64,000 nucleotides of DNA from Nocardioides malaquae (GTDB lineage Bacteria; Actinomycetota; Actinomycetes; Propionibacteriales; Nocardioidaceae). Positions 7,371-16,682 of this stretch are shown one piece after another (positions within the stretch are counted from its first letter, which is position 1; the number at the start of each line of letters is the position of its first letter). The stretch spans positions 1 through 64,000 of the forward strand of contig NZ_JADCSA010000015.1 of assembly GCF_015070385.1 (NCBI RefSeq), given 5' to 3'. The notes beneath the pieces were generated by a model, which saw nothing but the letters and a program-made list of their open reading frames with translations, did no database searches and had not been told where the DNA came from. The position numbers were made by a program, and so were the translations under genes.

Positions 7371-7516
7371 TGGGCGATGCTAGCCGCCGGTCTCACCGGG
7401 TCTCATCCCCGCCGAATACGCCCGGACTTGATACGCAGCCTGTCCACTACTGTAGATCCGGGTTCCGAGCGAGGGCCCCTCGATCGGACTCCGATCCGTT
7501 GCGTCACCATGACTCC

Positions 7517-8797
7517 ATGAGCACCCCGCCGCCCCGTGCCGAGCTCCGACGAGAACTCCGCACGGGCGACGCGATCTTCATCGGACTCGGTTCCATGGTG
7601 GGCGCCGGCGTCTTCTCCGCCTTCACGCCGGCGGCCGTGGCCGCCGGCTCGGGGCTGCTCGTCGGCCTGGCCCTGGCCGCGGTCGTCGCCTACTGCAACG
7701 CGACGGCATCGGCCCAGCTGGCCGCCCAGTACCCGACCTCCGGCGGCACCTACGTCTACGGCCGTGAGCAGCTCGGCGCTTGGTGGGGGTTCCTGGCTGG
7801 CTGGGGATTCGTGGTGGGCAAGACGGCCAGTTGCGCCGCCATGGCGCTCACCTTTGCCGCGTACGTTGCTCCGTCCGGTTGGGAGCGTCCCGTCGCATTG
7901 GCCGCCGTGGTGGCGCTCGCCTCGGCGAACTACCGCGGTGTCACCCGCACCGCACGCCTCACCCGGGTCATCGTCGTGATCGTCCTGACGGCCCTCTCCC
8001 TCGCCCTGGTCGCCAGCCTCGTCGCCGGTGAGCCGGAGCTCAGCCGCAGCGTTCCCGACCTGTCATCGGGCACCGACTGGTACGGCGTGCTGCAGTCTGC
8101 CGGTCTGCTCTTCTTCGCCTTCGCAGGCTACGCCCGGATCGCCACCCTGGGCGAGGAGGTCCGTGACCCGGAGCGGACCATCCCCCGGGCCATCCAGACG
8201 GCACTGCTGCTGGCCGTGCTCGTCTACGGCGCGGTGGCCGTGACGCTGCTCGCAACCCTGGACGCCTCCGGTGTCGCCGCCTCCGCCACCCCCGTGGCGT
8301 CAGCGGTGGACGCCTCATCCTGGGCCTGGGTCGACCCGGTGGTCCGGCTCGGGGCTGCCGCCGCCTCGTTGGGAGCTTTGCTCGCGCTGATGGCCGGGAT
8401 CGGACGTACGACCTTGGCGATGGCGCGGCACCACGACCTCCCCCACTGGCTCGCCGCGGTCCACCCCCGCCACCAGGTCCCCCACCACGCCGAGATCGCG
8501 CTCGCGGTCGTCGTCAGCCTCCTGGTGATGACCCTGGACCTGCGCGACGTCATCGGATTCTCCTCGTTCGGCGTGCTGCTCTACTACTTCGTCGCCAACG
8601 TGTCCGCCTTCACGCAGGAACCCGATCGACGACGGTTTCCCCGGGCGTTGCAGGTGGCAGGTGCCGTCGGCTGCGCGGTGCTGGTGGCCACCCTGCCGGC
8701 AACCTCGGTGGTCGCGGGCGTGGCGGTCCTGGCCGTCGGGGTGATCTACCGGCTCAGCCGGCGCTCGCGAGGGAGAGCTTCACGGCGAACCCCATGA
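7517..8797 (+). CDS. APC-family amino acid permease
   Basis: A 426-aa integral membrane protein with about 12 hydrophobic segments. The first helix carries the APC-superfamily substrate-binding loop GLGSMVGAGVFSAF, and GGTYVYGREQLG follows in helix 3. It would import or exchange an amino acid or amine by proton or ion coupling; the substrate cannot be read from sequence. The ATG at 7517 was preferred over an in-frame TTG six codons upstream because the family starts just before the ELRR-x-LRTGDAI segment. Its last 44 bases overlap the 3' end of the convergent LysE-type gene. No partner enzyme is adjacent. Confidence 0.9.
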   Translation: MSTPPPRAELRRELRTGDAIFIGLGSMVGAGVFSAFTPAAVAAGSGLLVGLALAAVVAYCNATASAQLAAQYPTSGGTYVYGREQLGAWWGFLAGWGFVVGKTASCAAMALTFAAYVAPSGWERPVALAAVVALASANYRGVTRTARLTRVIVVIVLTALSLALVASLVAGEPELSRSVPDLSSGTDWYGVLQSAGLLFFAFAGYARIATLGEEVRDPERTIPRAIQTALLLAVLVYGAVAVTLLATLDASGVAASATPVASAVDASSWAWVDPVVRLGAAAASLGALLALMAGIGRTTLAMARHHDLPHWLAAVHPRHQVPHHAEIALAVVVSLLVMTLDLRDVIGFSSFGVLLYYFVANVSAFTQEPDRRRFPRALQVAGAVGCAVLVATLPATSVVAGVAVLAVGVIYRLSRRSRGRASRRTP

Positions 8798-9428
8798 AGA
8801 GGGCACCCGCAGCGGTCGAGGCTCCAGCCGTGAGCGCCTGCCGTCGACGCGCCACCGCGGACAGGTGCGCTCCGGCCAGCACGAGCACCGACAGGTAGCA
8901 GAAGCTCGTGAGCGTGACCATCGATCCCAGCACGAGGAAGGACGCCCAGGGGTGGGCGTAGGTCGGGTCGACGAACTGCACGAAGAACGAGACGAAGAAG
9001 AGGATCGCCTTCGGGTTGAGCAGGCTGACGACCAGGGCCCGACGGTAGGCCGCCGCAGGGGTGACCGCGGTTCCACCGACTCGCTCGATCTCGTCGACGA
9101 GCTCCGACGCGCCTCTCCCCCGGTGGCGGCGCCACGCGCCGATCCCCGAGAGCAGCAGCCCGAAGCCCAGCCACCCGAGGTAGCCGGCTCCCAGGAACTT
9201 GATGACGGTGAAGAGCAGCGGATGCGCCTGCAGCACCGAGGCGACGCCCGCCACGGCGAGGATCATCAACACCGCGTCGCCGGTCCAGACGCCCGCTGAT
9301 GCAGCGTAGGCCGGACGCGCACCCGAACGGCTGGCCGTCGCGAGCACGTACAGGGAGTTGGGCCCCGGCAACAGGATCATGACGACGAGACCAGCCACGA
9401 AGGTGGGGAGATCGACGACACCTAGCAC
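8754..9428 (-). CDS. LysE/RhtB-family amino acid exporter
   Basis: A 224-aa membrane protein with six hydrophobic segments. It carries the family hallmark LLPGPNSLYVL in the first helix and LNPKAILFFVSFF in the middle. Such proteins export amino acids or derivatives such as leucine, homoserine or lysine from the cytoplasm; the exact substrate is unknown. The start is taken as the GTG at 9428 (MLGVVDLPTF), the normal distance from the first helix; an upstream extension is open but unlike the family. It is divergent from the cyclophilin gene and converges with the APC permease, overlapping it by 44 bases. Confidence 0.88.
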   Translation of the reverse strand: MLGVVDLPTFVAGLVVMILLPGPNSLYVLATASRSGARPAYAASAGVWTGDAVLMILAVAGVASVLQAHPLLFTVIKFLGAGYLGWLGFGLLLSGIGAWRRHRGRGASELVDEIERVGGTAVTPAAAYRRALVVSLLNPKAILFFVSFFVQFVDPTYAHPWASFLVLGSMVTLTSFCYLSVLVLAGAHLSAVARRRQALTAGASTAAGALFMGFAVKLSLASAG

Positions 9429-9466
9429 GCCGTCGATTGTGACACGGATTCCCCTACCATCTGGCC

Positions 9467-10120
9467 ATGACGTCTCGCCTTCCTCGCCGTGCCGCTGCGG
9501 CATCGTCCCTGCTCGTCGCCGCCCTCCTTGCCGGTTGTGGCAACGACGACTCGACGGCGTCCGGAACGTGCGACTACCCCGATGCAGGCGCCGCGGCCAA
9601 GGAGGTGGACAAGCCTCCGGCTTCACCCGACCAGGACGGACCGCTGGACGCTGTCCTGCGACTGGGCCAGGGCGACCTGACGATGACGCTCACCCCCGAC
9701 GAGGCCCCGTGCACGGTCAACAGCTTCGTGTCCCTGGTGGAGCAGGGATGGTACGACTCCACCGAGTGCCACCGGTTGACGACCGAGGGCATCTTCGTGC
9801 TGCAGTGCGGAGACCCCACGGCGACAGGGACCGGCGGCCCCGGCTACACCATCCCGGACGAGGTCGACGGCAGTGAGACCTACCCGGCCGGCACGGTCGC
9901 CATGGCCAGGACCAGCGCCCCCGACAGCGGCGGGAGCCAGTTCTTCCTCGTCTACGAGGAGAGCCAGCTGTCGGCCGACTACACCGTCTTCGGCTCGTTC
10001 GGGGACGACGGGGTCGAGCTGCTGCGACAGATCGCGCGCGGCGGCACCGCCGACGGCACGACCAGCGGACCGCCGGCGACCCCGGCCGAGATTGAGACGA
10101 TCACCCTCGAACGGGAGTGA
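9467..10120 (+). CDS. Lipoprotein cyclophilin-type peptidyl-prolyl isomerase
   Basis: A 217-aa secreted lipoprotein. A basic start, a hydrophobic core and the lipobox LLAGC (Cys near residue 24) direct it to the outer face of the membrane. Residues about 60-215 form a cyclophilin domain: CTVNSFVSLVEQGWYD, FVLQCGDP-x-x-TGTGGPGY, GTVAMAR and GSQFFLVYEES are the standard blocks. The first Arg/Phe block is altered (TEGIFVLQ), as in many secreted actinobacterial members, so isomerase activity is likely but may be weak. It probably assists folding of exported proteins. The gene is single, between a divergent LysE exporter and a convergent OsmC gene. Confidence 0.9.
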   Translation: MTSRLPRRAAAASSLLVAALLAGCGNDDSTASGTCDYPDAGAAAKEVDKPPASPDQDGPLDAVLRLGQGDLTMTLTPDEAPCTVNSFVSLVEQGWYDSTECHRLTTEGIFVLQCGDPTATGTGGPGYTIPDEVDGSETYPAGTVAMARTSAPDSGGSQFFLVYEESQLSADYTVFGSFGDDGVELLRQIARGGTADGTTSGPPATPAEIETITLERE

Positions 10121-10124
10121 CCCC

Positions 10125-10583
10125 TCAGGTTGCGGTACGGAACTCGATCGGCTCCCCGATCTGGACGGTGCGGCTCACCGAGCAGAGGCGGTCACGGCTC
10201 TGCTCGAGCGAGCGCTGGATCACCGAACGGGCAGCGTCGCCCTCCTCGCCCGGAGGGAACTCCAGGTCGAAGGTCAGGCGCAGGCCGGTCATGTGGTTGC
10301 CCTGCTCGTCGCGGACCTTGTCGCCCTCGCTGACCACCTCGAACTTCGTCGCGGCCGCGCGCTTGCCGGTGATCAGGTCCACGTCGATGGCGCTGCATCC
10401 CGCGATGGCGGCGAGCAGGAGCTCGACCGGTGAGAAGTCGGGATCCTCTCCCCCGGTGCCGAAGTAGGTCTCTCCCCCACGGCCGTTGGTGGCCTTGAAG
10501 CGGCCGTGGCCGATCTTGCTCACCGTCACGGCGCGGTGGTTCTCGGCGGGAGCGGGCGTGGCGGGTGCAGGCACGTCGGTCAT
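10125..10583 (-). CDS. OsmC family protein
   Basis: A 152-aa cytosolic protein of the OsmC/Ohr superfamily. The region SPVELLLAAIAGCSAIDV holds the first conserved cysteine, and the second lies near the C-terminus in DRLCSVSRTV. Members use a Cys pair to reduce organic hydroperoxides, although many YhfA-like relatives have no known substrate. The ATG at 10583 gives a short, alanine/proline-rich leader. The frame is open upstream to 10640 and would overlap the aminotransferase stop, but that extension lacks similarity. It converges on the cyclophilin gene with a four-base gap and probably follows the aminotransferase in one transcript. Confidence 0.88.
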   Translation of the reverse strand: MTDVPAPATPAPAENHRAVTVSKIGHGRFKATNGRGGETYFGTGGEDPDFSPVELLLAAIAGCSAIDVDLITGKRAAATKFEVVSEGDKVRDEQGNHMTGLRLTFDLEFPPGEEGDAARSVIQRSLEQSRDRLCSVSRTVQIGEPIEFRTAT

Positions 10584-10620
10584 GGCCCGATCATAGAGAA
10601 CCGCCCCGTTGGCCGGGCCG

Positions 10621-12357
10621 TCAGTCCGACGGCACCGCACAGGCCGGCAGGTCGAACCACCGCAGGTGCTCGAAGTCGGCGGAGAGGTCGCCGGGATGGC
10701 TGTCCAGCGACGGCGGGTCGGCGGCCGCCAGGATCTCGGTGGCCTCGCTCAGGTGCTGGGCCAGCAGCTCCTCCCCTCCCCTGGCCTGCGAGGTCGGGAA
10801 CCGCGGGACCCCGTCGGCGTACGTGACGGCGCGCAGGCTCAACGGCGGCTCGACCACCCCGGCCCGATGACGCCACAGGCCGGTGGCCGGGTCGAAGAGG
10901 TAGTCCCCCAGCAGGCGCCATCCCTCCCGGGCGACCAGCCGGACAGCCTCGACGAGGTAGTCGGCCACCGCGTCGGAGATGAAGTAGTTGAAGTTGACGC
11001 GCACCCAGCCGGGCTTGATGCCCTCGCATCCCCCGCTGATCTCGCGGTCGAACTCCGCCGACCGTTCCAGGTCGATGCCCAGCAACCGGTGGCCGTAGGG
11101 ACCGGCGCACGAGCACCCGCCTCGCGCCTGGATGCCGAAGAGGTCGTTGAGCAGGGCGACGACGTAGTTGTGGTGCAGGTGCCGCCCAGACGGGGAGCGC
11201 ACGACGAAGGAGACGATGGAGAGGCGTTCGGCCTCCAGGTTGCCGAGCAGCTCGACCGCCGGCTCACTCCCCCACGCCTCGACCGCCCGACGCAGCAGGC
11301 GCTCCTCCTCGGCACGGATCGTCTCGACTCCGACGGCCTCCTTGAGCTGGAAGACCAGGCCGGCCCGGATCGACTCGATGATCGCCGGAGTGCCGCCCTC
11401 CTCGCGCACCTCCGGATCGCCGACGTAGCGGTGGTCGTCGGAGTTGACGTAGGAGACCGTCCCGCCACCGGGCACGTCGGGCACCCGGTTGCCGAAGAGC
11501 TCCCGGCGCGCCACCAGCAGTCCGGGCGTCGAGGGGCCACCGATGAACTTGTGCGGACTGATGAAGAGCGCGTCCTTGTGCGACCCCGGCCGCTGGAGGT
11601 CGCCGTTGAAGTCGATCGCGACGTAGGGCGCGGCTGCAGCGAAGTCCCAGAAGCTCAGGGCCCCGTGGGCGTGGAGCAGCTCAGCGATGCCGTGGGTGTC
11701 GGAGACGATGCCCGTCACGTTGGAGGCGGCCGAGAACGACCCGATCTTCAGCTCCCGGTCAGCGTGACGCTCCAGCTCCCGGCGGAGCACCGCCTGGTCG
11801 ATGCGCCCGTCGGGGTCCTCGGGAATCGTGACCACGTCGGCGATCGACTCACGCCAGGGCAGTTCGTTGGAGTGATGCTCGTAGGGTCCGATGAAGACCA
11901 CCGGACGCTCCGAGGCGGGGATCTGACGGCCGAAGCCGTAGCGGTCCTCGAGGGCCGACGGCAGTCGCAGTCCCATGACGCCGATGATCTTCGCGATCGC
12001 CGCGGTGCTGCCGGAACCGGTGAAGAGCACGACGGAGTCGTCGCCACCGCCCACGCACCCTCGGATGATCTCGCGCGCCTCCTCCCGCAACCGGGTGGTC
12101 TGCAACCCGGTGCCGGACGACTCGGTGTGGGTGTTGGCGTAGGAGACGAGCACCTCGCGGCGCAGGAACTCCTCGAGGAAGTCCAGCGCCCTGCCCGAGG
12201 CCGTGTAGTCGGCGTAGGTCACCCGTCGACGTCCGTAGGGCGTGGTCATGACGTGGTCGTCACCGACGACCGCGTCGCGCACCGTACGCAGGAGTGCCCC
12301 GGCACCGGGCTCCTCGCGGAGTCCGGTGCCGGGGCGGGTGAGGTCCTGGGGGGTCAT
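10621..12357 (-). CDS. Class V aminotransferase-fold (cysteine-desulfurase-like) PLP enzyme
   Basis: A 578-aa fold-type I PLP enzyme. The N-terminal part has VTYADYTASGRAL, VLFTGSGSTAAI (phosphate loop) and a SPHKFIGGPSTPGLL block in which the lysine is the expected PLP Schiff-base residue. ARGGCSCAGPYGHRLL resembles the active-site cysteine loop of cysteine desulfurases. The C-terminal ~100 residues extend beyond the usual ~400-450-residue class V enzymes and contain no domain I recognise. The true reaction (desulfurase, epimerase or lyase) is not decided by sequence. The ATG at 12357 precedes a long leader. It lies downstream of the S55 protein, with a 10-base gap, and may be cotranscribed. 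Confidence 0.8.
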   Translation of the reverse strand: MTPQDLTRPGTGLREEPGAGALLRTVRDAVVGDDHVMTTPYGRRRVTYADYTASGRALDFLEEFLRREVLVSYANTHTESSGTGLQTTRLREEAREIIRGCVGGGDDSVVLFTGSGSTAAIAKIIGVMGLRLPSALEDRYGFGRQIPASERPVVFIGPYEHHSNELPWRESIADVVTIPEDPDGRIDQAVLRRELERHADRELKIGSFSAASNVTGIVSDTHGIAELLHAHGALSFWDFAAAAPYVAIDFNGDLQRPGSHKDALFISPHKFIGGPSTPGLLVARRELFGNRVPDVPGGGTVSYVNSDDHRYVGDPEVREEGGTPAIIESIRAGLVFQLKEAVGVETIRAEEERLLRRAVEAWGSEPAVELLGNLEAERLSIVSFVVRSPSGRHLHHNYVVALLNDLFGIQARGGCSCAGPYGHRLLGIDLERSAEFDREISGGCEGIKPGWVRVNFNYFISDAVADYLVEAVRLVAREGWRLLGDYLFDPATGLWRHRAGVVEPPLSLRAVTYADGVPRFPTSQARGGEELLAQHLSEATEILAAADPPSLDSHPGDLSADFEHLRWFDLPACAVPSD

Positions 12358-12367
12358 GCCCCCATCA

Positions 12368-14092
12368 TCACCGGATGACCACGCGGATGCGCTGCTGACC
12401 CACCACGATCGAGGGGGCAGCCGGCGTCACGGCCTCCGGCACGGCGCGGTCGTCGTCACCGCGGCCCAGGACGAGCACGGCCTGGTCATTGCGGGCGCTC
12501 TTGGCGACGTACTCCTTCAGCGCTGCGACGGAGTCGTTGGACCAGTCGCCGTAGTGGCGACGGCCGCCTCGCACCCACGCCGGCGTCGACGTGCCCTTGA
12601 ACCGCCTCGGCACGACGAGCGACACCTTGCGACGCACGGTCTGCTTCGCGTTCTTCAGCACGACGCGCAGGACCATCTTCTTGCCGGCCTTGGCCACGAC
12701 GGGCCCGCGGACCTTGACCCACTTGCCCTTGGCGCGCTGCTCCACACCGGCGACCCGCAGGCGAGCGGTGCTCTGGGAGAGCGTGATGTCGGACTCCACG
12801 GAGTCGACCTCCACCCCGGAGAGCCGCTGCAGCTGCCAGAGCAGGTCCGGCGCCTCGCCCACGGCCTCGCTGGCCAGGTCCCATCCCGCCGGGTGGCGGT
12901 CGGTGCGCTCGAGGGTGAAGGGAGCCCCCTTCTCGTCGGTGCCGGTGATCGTCCAGCTGACGAGCCCGTTGCCCTTGGCCCAACCGTCGACCGCCCGGTC
13001 GTTGGTGGTGGCGTTGTGCATCCACACGACCTCAGGTGCATACAAGGGCACCGTGACGGTGGACGTCCCGCTGAAGCTCCGGTTGCCGTAGCGGCTGGTC
13101 GAGCTGATCGTGGTGCCGTCGGGCACAGGCCCGAGGACGCCCGAGATGCCGGCGAGCCGGTCGTTGTCGATCACACCCACGGGGGCCCCGAGGTTGGCCA
13201 CCTTGAACGGGGTGTTGGCCGAGTCCTCCTGCACGTAGACCGCCTCGGCCGGGTGCAACGCGGCCGAGGTCTGGCCCATGTAGGCGAGCGGGTGGCCGAA
13301 TCCGACGACCGAGCCCTGGCAGACGGAGGTGACGGTGCCGACGCCGGAGTAGGTCACGGTGCCGGAGGAGACCGAGGCGCCCAGGTTGCCGCCGGCAACG
13401 ATGGCCTCGCGGCCGACGCTGCCCACCGCTGCCCCGGCAGAGCGCGGGCTGCGGATCCACGGCCGGTCGGCGACCTTGGCGATGCGCGCGGGGTCGATGC
13501 CGGTGGCGCTCATCGGGACCTGGAGGCGCGTCATGCCGCGCGCGGCCTGGTCCTTCGACACGCCCGCGGCTCCGGCGACCGTGCCCGCCAGCGAACCGCG
13601 CAGGGAGACGTTCGAGCGAGCGGACTGACCCCGGTGCAGGTCGTCCATGTGCTCGTAGGGAGTGATGCCTGCGACCTTGCTGGGTCCCCACGAGAGCCCG
13701 TAGGAGACAGCGCCGATGAGGCGGCCGTCGGCTGCATGGACCGGCGAGCCGGACATGCCGGCCCAGATGCCGCCCGCAGCGTCGATGTCGGGCGAGCTGA
13801 GGTCGGCGATGATCATGTCGACACCGGCCGCGATGCCATCCTTCACCACGCCCAGAACCTCCCCGGTGAAGGAAGCGGGCGTCGTCCCCCGCGCCACCGT
13901 CAAGCCGGTGACGCTGTCTCCCGACGCGAGGGCCGCCGCCGGGAAGGCGACCGGGCACTCACCTGCCGGGGCTGCCGGGGCAGCCGACACGGCTGCCTGG
14001 TTCAAGGCAGTGACGCCGGCCAGGCCGCTGGCCAGCAGACCGGCGCCCACGAGTGCGGCCAGTGGCCGCTTCCGCCGATGCAAGTTGTTCAT
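12368..14092 (-). CDS. Secreted SpoIVB-type (S55) serine peptidase domain protein
   Basis: A 574-aa exported protein. A basic N-terminus plus a hydrophobic stretch and an alanine-rich cleavage zone (about residues 1-40) form a signal peptide. The fold resembles the peptidase S55 domain of SpoIVB: DIDAAGGIWAGMSGSPVH carries the GMSGSP nucleophile motif, and GIWAGMSG plus VVGFGHPL match the two halves of the domain. In spore formers S55 proteases process signalling proteins; this organism is not expected to sporulate, so the role here is unknown. The ATG at 14092, preceded by GGGGGA, was chosen over an in-frame TTG four codons earlier. It is divergent from pepN across a 127-base gap. Confidence 0.78.
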   Translation of the reverse strand: MNNLHRRKRPLAALVGAGLLASGLAGVTALNQAAVSAAPAAPAGECPVAFPAAALASGDSVTGLTVARGTTPASFTGEVLGVVKDGIAAGVDMIIADLSSPDIDAAGGIWAGMSGSPVHAADGRLIGAVSYGLSWGPSKVAGITPYEHMDDLHRGQSARSNVSLRGSLAGTVAGAAGVSKDQAARGMTRLQVPMSATGIDPARIAKVADRPWIRSPRSAGAAVGSVGREAIVAGGNLGASVSSGTVTYSGVGTVTSVCQGSVVGFGHPLAYMGQTSAALHPAEAVYVQEDSANTPFKVANLGAPVGVIDNDRLAGISGVLGPVPDGTTISSTSRYGNRSFSGTSTVTVPLYAPEVVWMHNATTNDRAVDGWAKGNGLVSWTITGTDEKGAPFTLERTDRHPAGWDLASEAVGEAPDLLWQLQRLSGVEVDSVESDITLSQSTARLRVAGVEQRAKGKWVKVRGPVVAKAGKKMVLRVVLKNAKQTVRRKVSLVVPRRFKGTSTPAWVRGGRRHYGDWSNDSVAALKEYVAKSARNDQAVLVLGRGDDDRAVPEAVTPAAPSIVVGQQRIRVVIR

Positions 14093-14219
14093 TCGTTCCC
14101 CCAAGGGTCAAGCGCACTGTGCGCCCGCTCAACCTAGGCCCAATCGGTGGCAATGACGAGGGTCGAACCGCCGTTCTCCTACGAGGAACCCCGGATTTGA
14201 GTACGCCTACTCTGAGGGA

Positions 14220-16682
14220 ATGACCTCCGGCAGCCCCCACCCGACCCTCAGCCTCCGGCGCGACGAGGCCCAGGCGCGACGCGACGTGCTCAGCGTGGAC
14301 CACTACGACGTCAGCCTGGACCTCACCGGAGAGCGGACGTTCGACTCCCGCACGGTCATCGACCTGACCAGTCGCGGGGGCGCCACGTTCCTGGACCTGA
14401 AACCCGCTGCCGTGACGAAGATCCTCCTCGACGGCACGGCGCTGGACGTCGACCTGCTCGACCGCGGGCGACTCCCGTTGGACCTCCCACCGGGCGCCCA
14501 CCGGATCGAGGTCGAGGCCACGATGCCCTTCCGCAGCGACGGCGAGGGGCTGCACCTCCACGTCGACCCCGCCGACGGGCGTCGTTACGTCTACGGCATG
14601 TCCTTCATGGACGCCGCCCCGACGATCTTCGCCTGCTTCGACCAGCCGGACCTCAAGGCGCCCTACACGTTCCACGTCCGGGCCCCTCACGACTGGACGG
14701 TGGTGGGCAACGCACCAGGCGACCAGGTGGAGCCGGGTCGGTGGGAGTTCGCCACCACTCCCCCGCTGTCGACCTACTTCGTCACACTGGTGGCTGGCCC
14801 CTACCACCTGCTGCGCGACAGTCACGACGGCATTGCCCTGGGCCTGAGCGCCCGACAGAGCCTGGCCGGTGCGCTCGAGGCCGACGCCGAGGAGCTCTTC
14901 GGCCTGACGAAGTCGTGCTTCGACGAGTTCCACCGCCTCTTCGGGATCCGCTACGCCTTCGGCGCCTACCACCAGGCGTTCGTGCCCGAGTTCAACGCCG
15001 GTGCCATGGAGAACCCGGGGTGCGTGACCTTCCGCGACCCCATGGTGTTCACCAGTCGCGTCACCCGGGCTGCCCGCATCCAGCGGGCGACCACGGTGGC
15101 CCACGAGATGGCTCACCAGTGGTTCGGCAACCTGGTCACGCCGCGATGGTGGGACGACCTGTGGCTCAACGAGTCGTTCGCCGAATACATGGGCAACCGG
15201 GTGACGGCCGAGGTCACCGACTACGACGACGCCTGGGTGCACACGGCCTGGGCGCGGCGCCAGTGGGGCCTGAGCGCCGACCAGCGGCCCAGCACCCATC
15301 CCGTCGCCGGCAACGGTGCGCTCGACGCCGCCTCCGCCCTGCAGGACTTCGACGGCATCTCCTACGCCAAGGGCTCCAGCATCCTCAAGCAGCTGAACGC
15401 CCGGATGGGCGACGAGGTCTTCCTGGCCGGCGTCGTGGACCACTTCGACCGTCATCGCTTCGGCAACGCCACCATGCACGACCTCTTCGCGTCGTGGACC
15501 CGTGCCGGCGCCGAGGGCCTGCACGACTTCACCTCCGCGTGGCTGCGCACCGCCGGGCCCGACACCGTGCGGTGGGACCGCGCCGCGGGCATCGTGCTGC
15601 GTACGCCCCCGGCCGACGACCCCGCGGACCGTACGCACGTCCTGCGCGCCGCCGTGCACCGCGGGGGACGCTGGCAGACCGAGACCCTCACCCTCGACGG
15701 GCCCGAGACCCCGTGGGGCCCTGAGGGCGACGCCGTGGTGATCGACCCGTACGAGGACACCTGGGCCGCGACGGTGCTGGACGAGGACTCACTGACCCAT
15801 CTGGTCGAGCTGTTGCCCGCCGTGGAGGACCCCATGCTCCGGGCCGGGGCCTGGAACAGCGTCCGCACCGGCTGGGGCCAGGCGCGCGTGCACCCCGACG
15901 CGGTGGTCGACCTGCTGACCGCGACCCTGCCGACCGAGCCCTCCGACGAGGCCATCACGACCCTGGTGCCGTGGGCGCTCCGGTCGGTCGTGGGTGTGGC
16001 GCCCGACCCGACCGGGACCGTGGCCCGTCTGCACGCCGCGCTCACCGAGCGGACCGGCACCGCTGCGCCCGGCAGCACCCTGCAGCTGGCGGCCTTCCAG
16101 GCCTACGTGGCCACCTGCAGCGACCCCGCCACGCTGAGGACCGTCCTGCTCGGCGACCTGCCCTCCGAGCTGGAGCTCGACGCCGACCTCAGGTGGCTGA
16201 CCTGGGTGAGGCTCGCCGCGTTGGGCGCGGCGACACGTGAGGAGCTGGACGCGGTCCTGGCGCACGAGCCGACCGCGAAGGCGCGGGTCGAGCACGCACG
16301 CGCGGTGGCCTCGCTCCCCCTCCCTGCGGCGAAGGAGTGGGCGTGGGAGCGCCTCACCGGGGTGGCCGAGGCGTCCAACTACGAGATCGAGGCGGCCGGT
16401 CTGGGCATGTGGCGCACCGGCCAGGAGACCTGGACCGCACCGTTCGTGCCCCGGTTCTTCGACGCCCTGGCCGGCCTGCCGTCGGTGCACTCGGGCTGGG
16501 TGCTGGGCACCGCCGTGCGCGCCTTCTTCCCCCGCACGGCGGTCGACGACACCACCCTCGAACGCGCTGAGGAACTCCTGTCCGGGGGCCTGGACCCGAC
16601 GGTGCACCGCAACCTGCTGGACCTCACCCACGACCTGCGGATGCAGGTGGCGACGGCGCGCCTCGTCGAGGCTCGCCGGTGA
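14220..16682 (+). CDS. pepN: Aminopeptidase N (M1 family)
   Basis: An 820-aa zinc metallopeptidase that removes N-terminal residues from peptides in the cytosol. The substrate-anchoring GAMENPG motif is followed by the zinc site HEMAH (His295, Glu296, His299) with Glu318 in NESFAEY as third ligand. A tyrosine in the DGISYAKGSS block fits the transition-state stabiliser. The C-terminal 400 residues form the ERAP1-like helical domain. Length and motif order match actinobacterial PepN. The start is the ATG at 14220. The stop overlaps the fdhD GTG by four bases, so these two unrelated genes share a transcript. Confidence 0.95.
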   Translation: MTSGSPHPTLSLRRDEAQARRDVLSVDHYDVSLDLTGERTFDSRTVIDLTSRGGATFLDLKPAAVTKILLDGTALDVDLLDRGRLPLDLPPGAHRIEVEATMPFRSDGEGLHLHVDPADGRRYVYGMSFMDAAPTIFACFDQPDLKAPYTFHVRAPHDWTVVGNAPGDQVEPGRWEFATTPPLSTYFVTLVAGPYHLLRDSHDGIALGLSARQSLAGALEADAEELFGLTKSCFDEFHRLFGIRYAFGAYHQAFVPEFNAGAMENPGCVTFRDPMVFTSRVTRAARIQRATTVAHEMAHQWFGNLVTPRWWDDLWLNESFAEYMGNRVTAEVTDYDDAWVHTAWARRQWGLSADQRPSTHPVAGNGALDAASALQDFDGISYAKGSSILKQLNARMGDEVFLAGVVDHFDRHRFGNATMHDLFASWTRAGAEGLHDFTSAWLRTAGPDTVRWDRAAGIVLRTPPADDPADRTHVLRAAVHRGGRWQTETLTLDGPETPWGPEGDAVVIDPYEDTWAATVLDEDSLTHLVELLPAVEDPMLRAGAWNSVRTGWGQARVHPDAVVDLLTATLPTEPSDEAITTLVPWALRSVVGVAPDPTGTVARLHAALTERTGTAAPGSTLQLAAFQAYVATCSDPATLRTVLLGDLPSELELDADLRWLTWVRLAALGAATREELDAVLAHEPTAKARVEHARAVASLPLPAAKEWAWERLTGVAEASNYEIEAAGLGMWRTGQETWTAPFVPRFFDALAGLPSVHSGWVLGTAVRAFFPRTAVDDTTLERAEELLSGGLDPTVHRNLLDLTHDLRMQVATARLVEARR

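Noticed and set aside
10609-12378. A 589-codon open frame on the plus strand opposite the class V aminotransferase
   Set aside because: It is an antisense shadow of a high-GC gene: no family resemblance, and composition dominated by Gly, Arg, Val and Asp. The minus-strand protein has full PLP-enzyme motifs.
12590-13090. Plus-strand frames within the S55 gene region resembling basic proteins
   Set aside because: They are shadows of the minus-strand gene and lack starts with ribosome sites.
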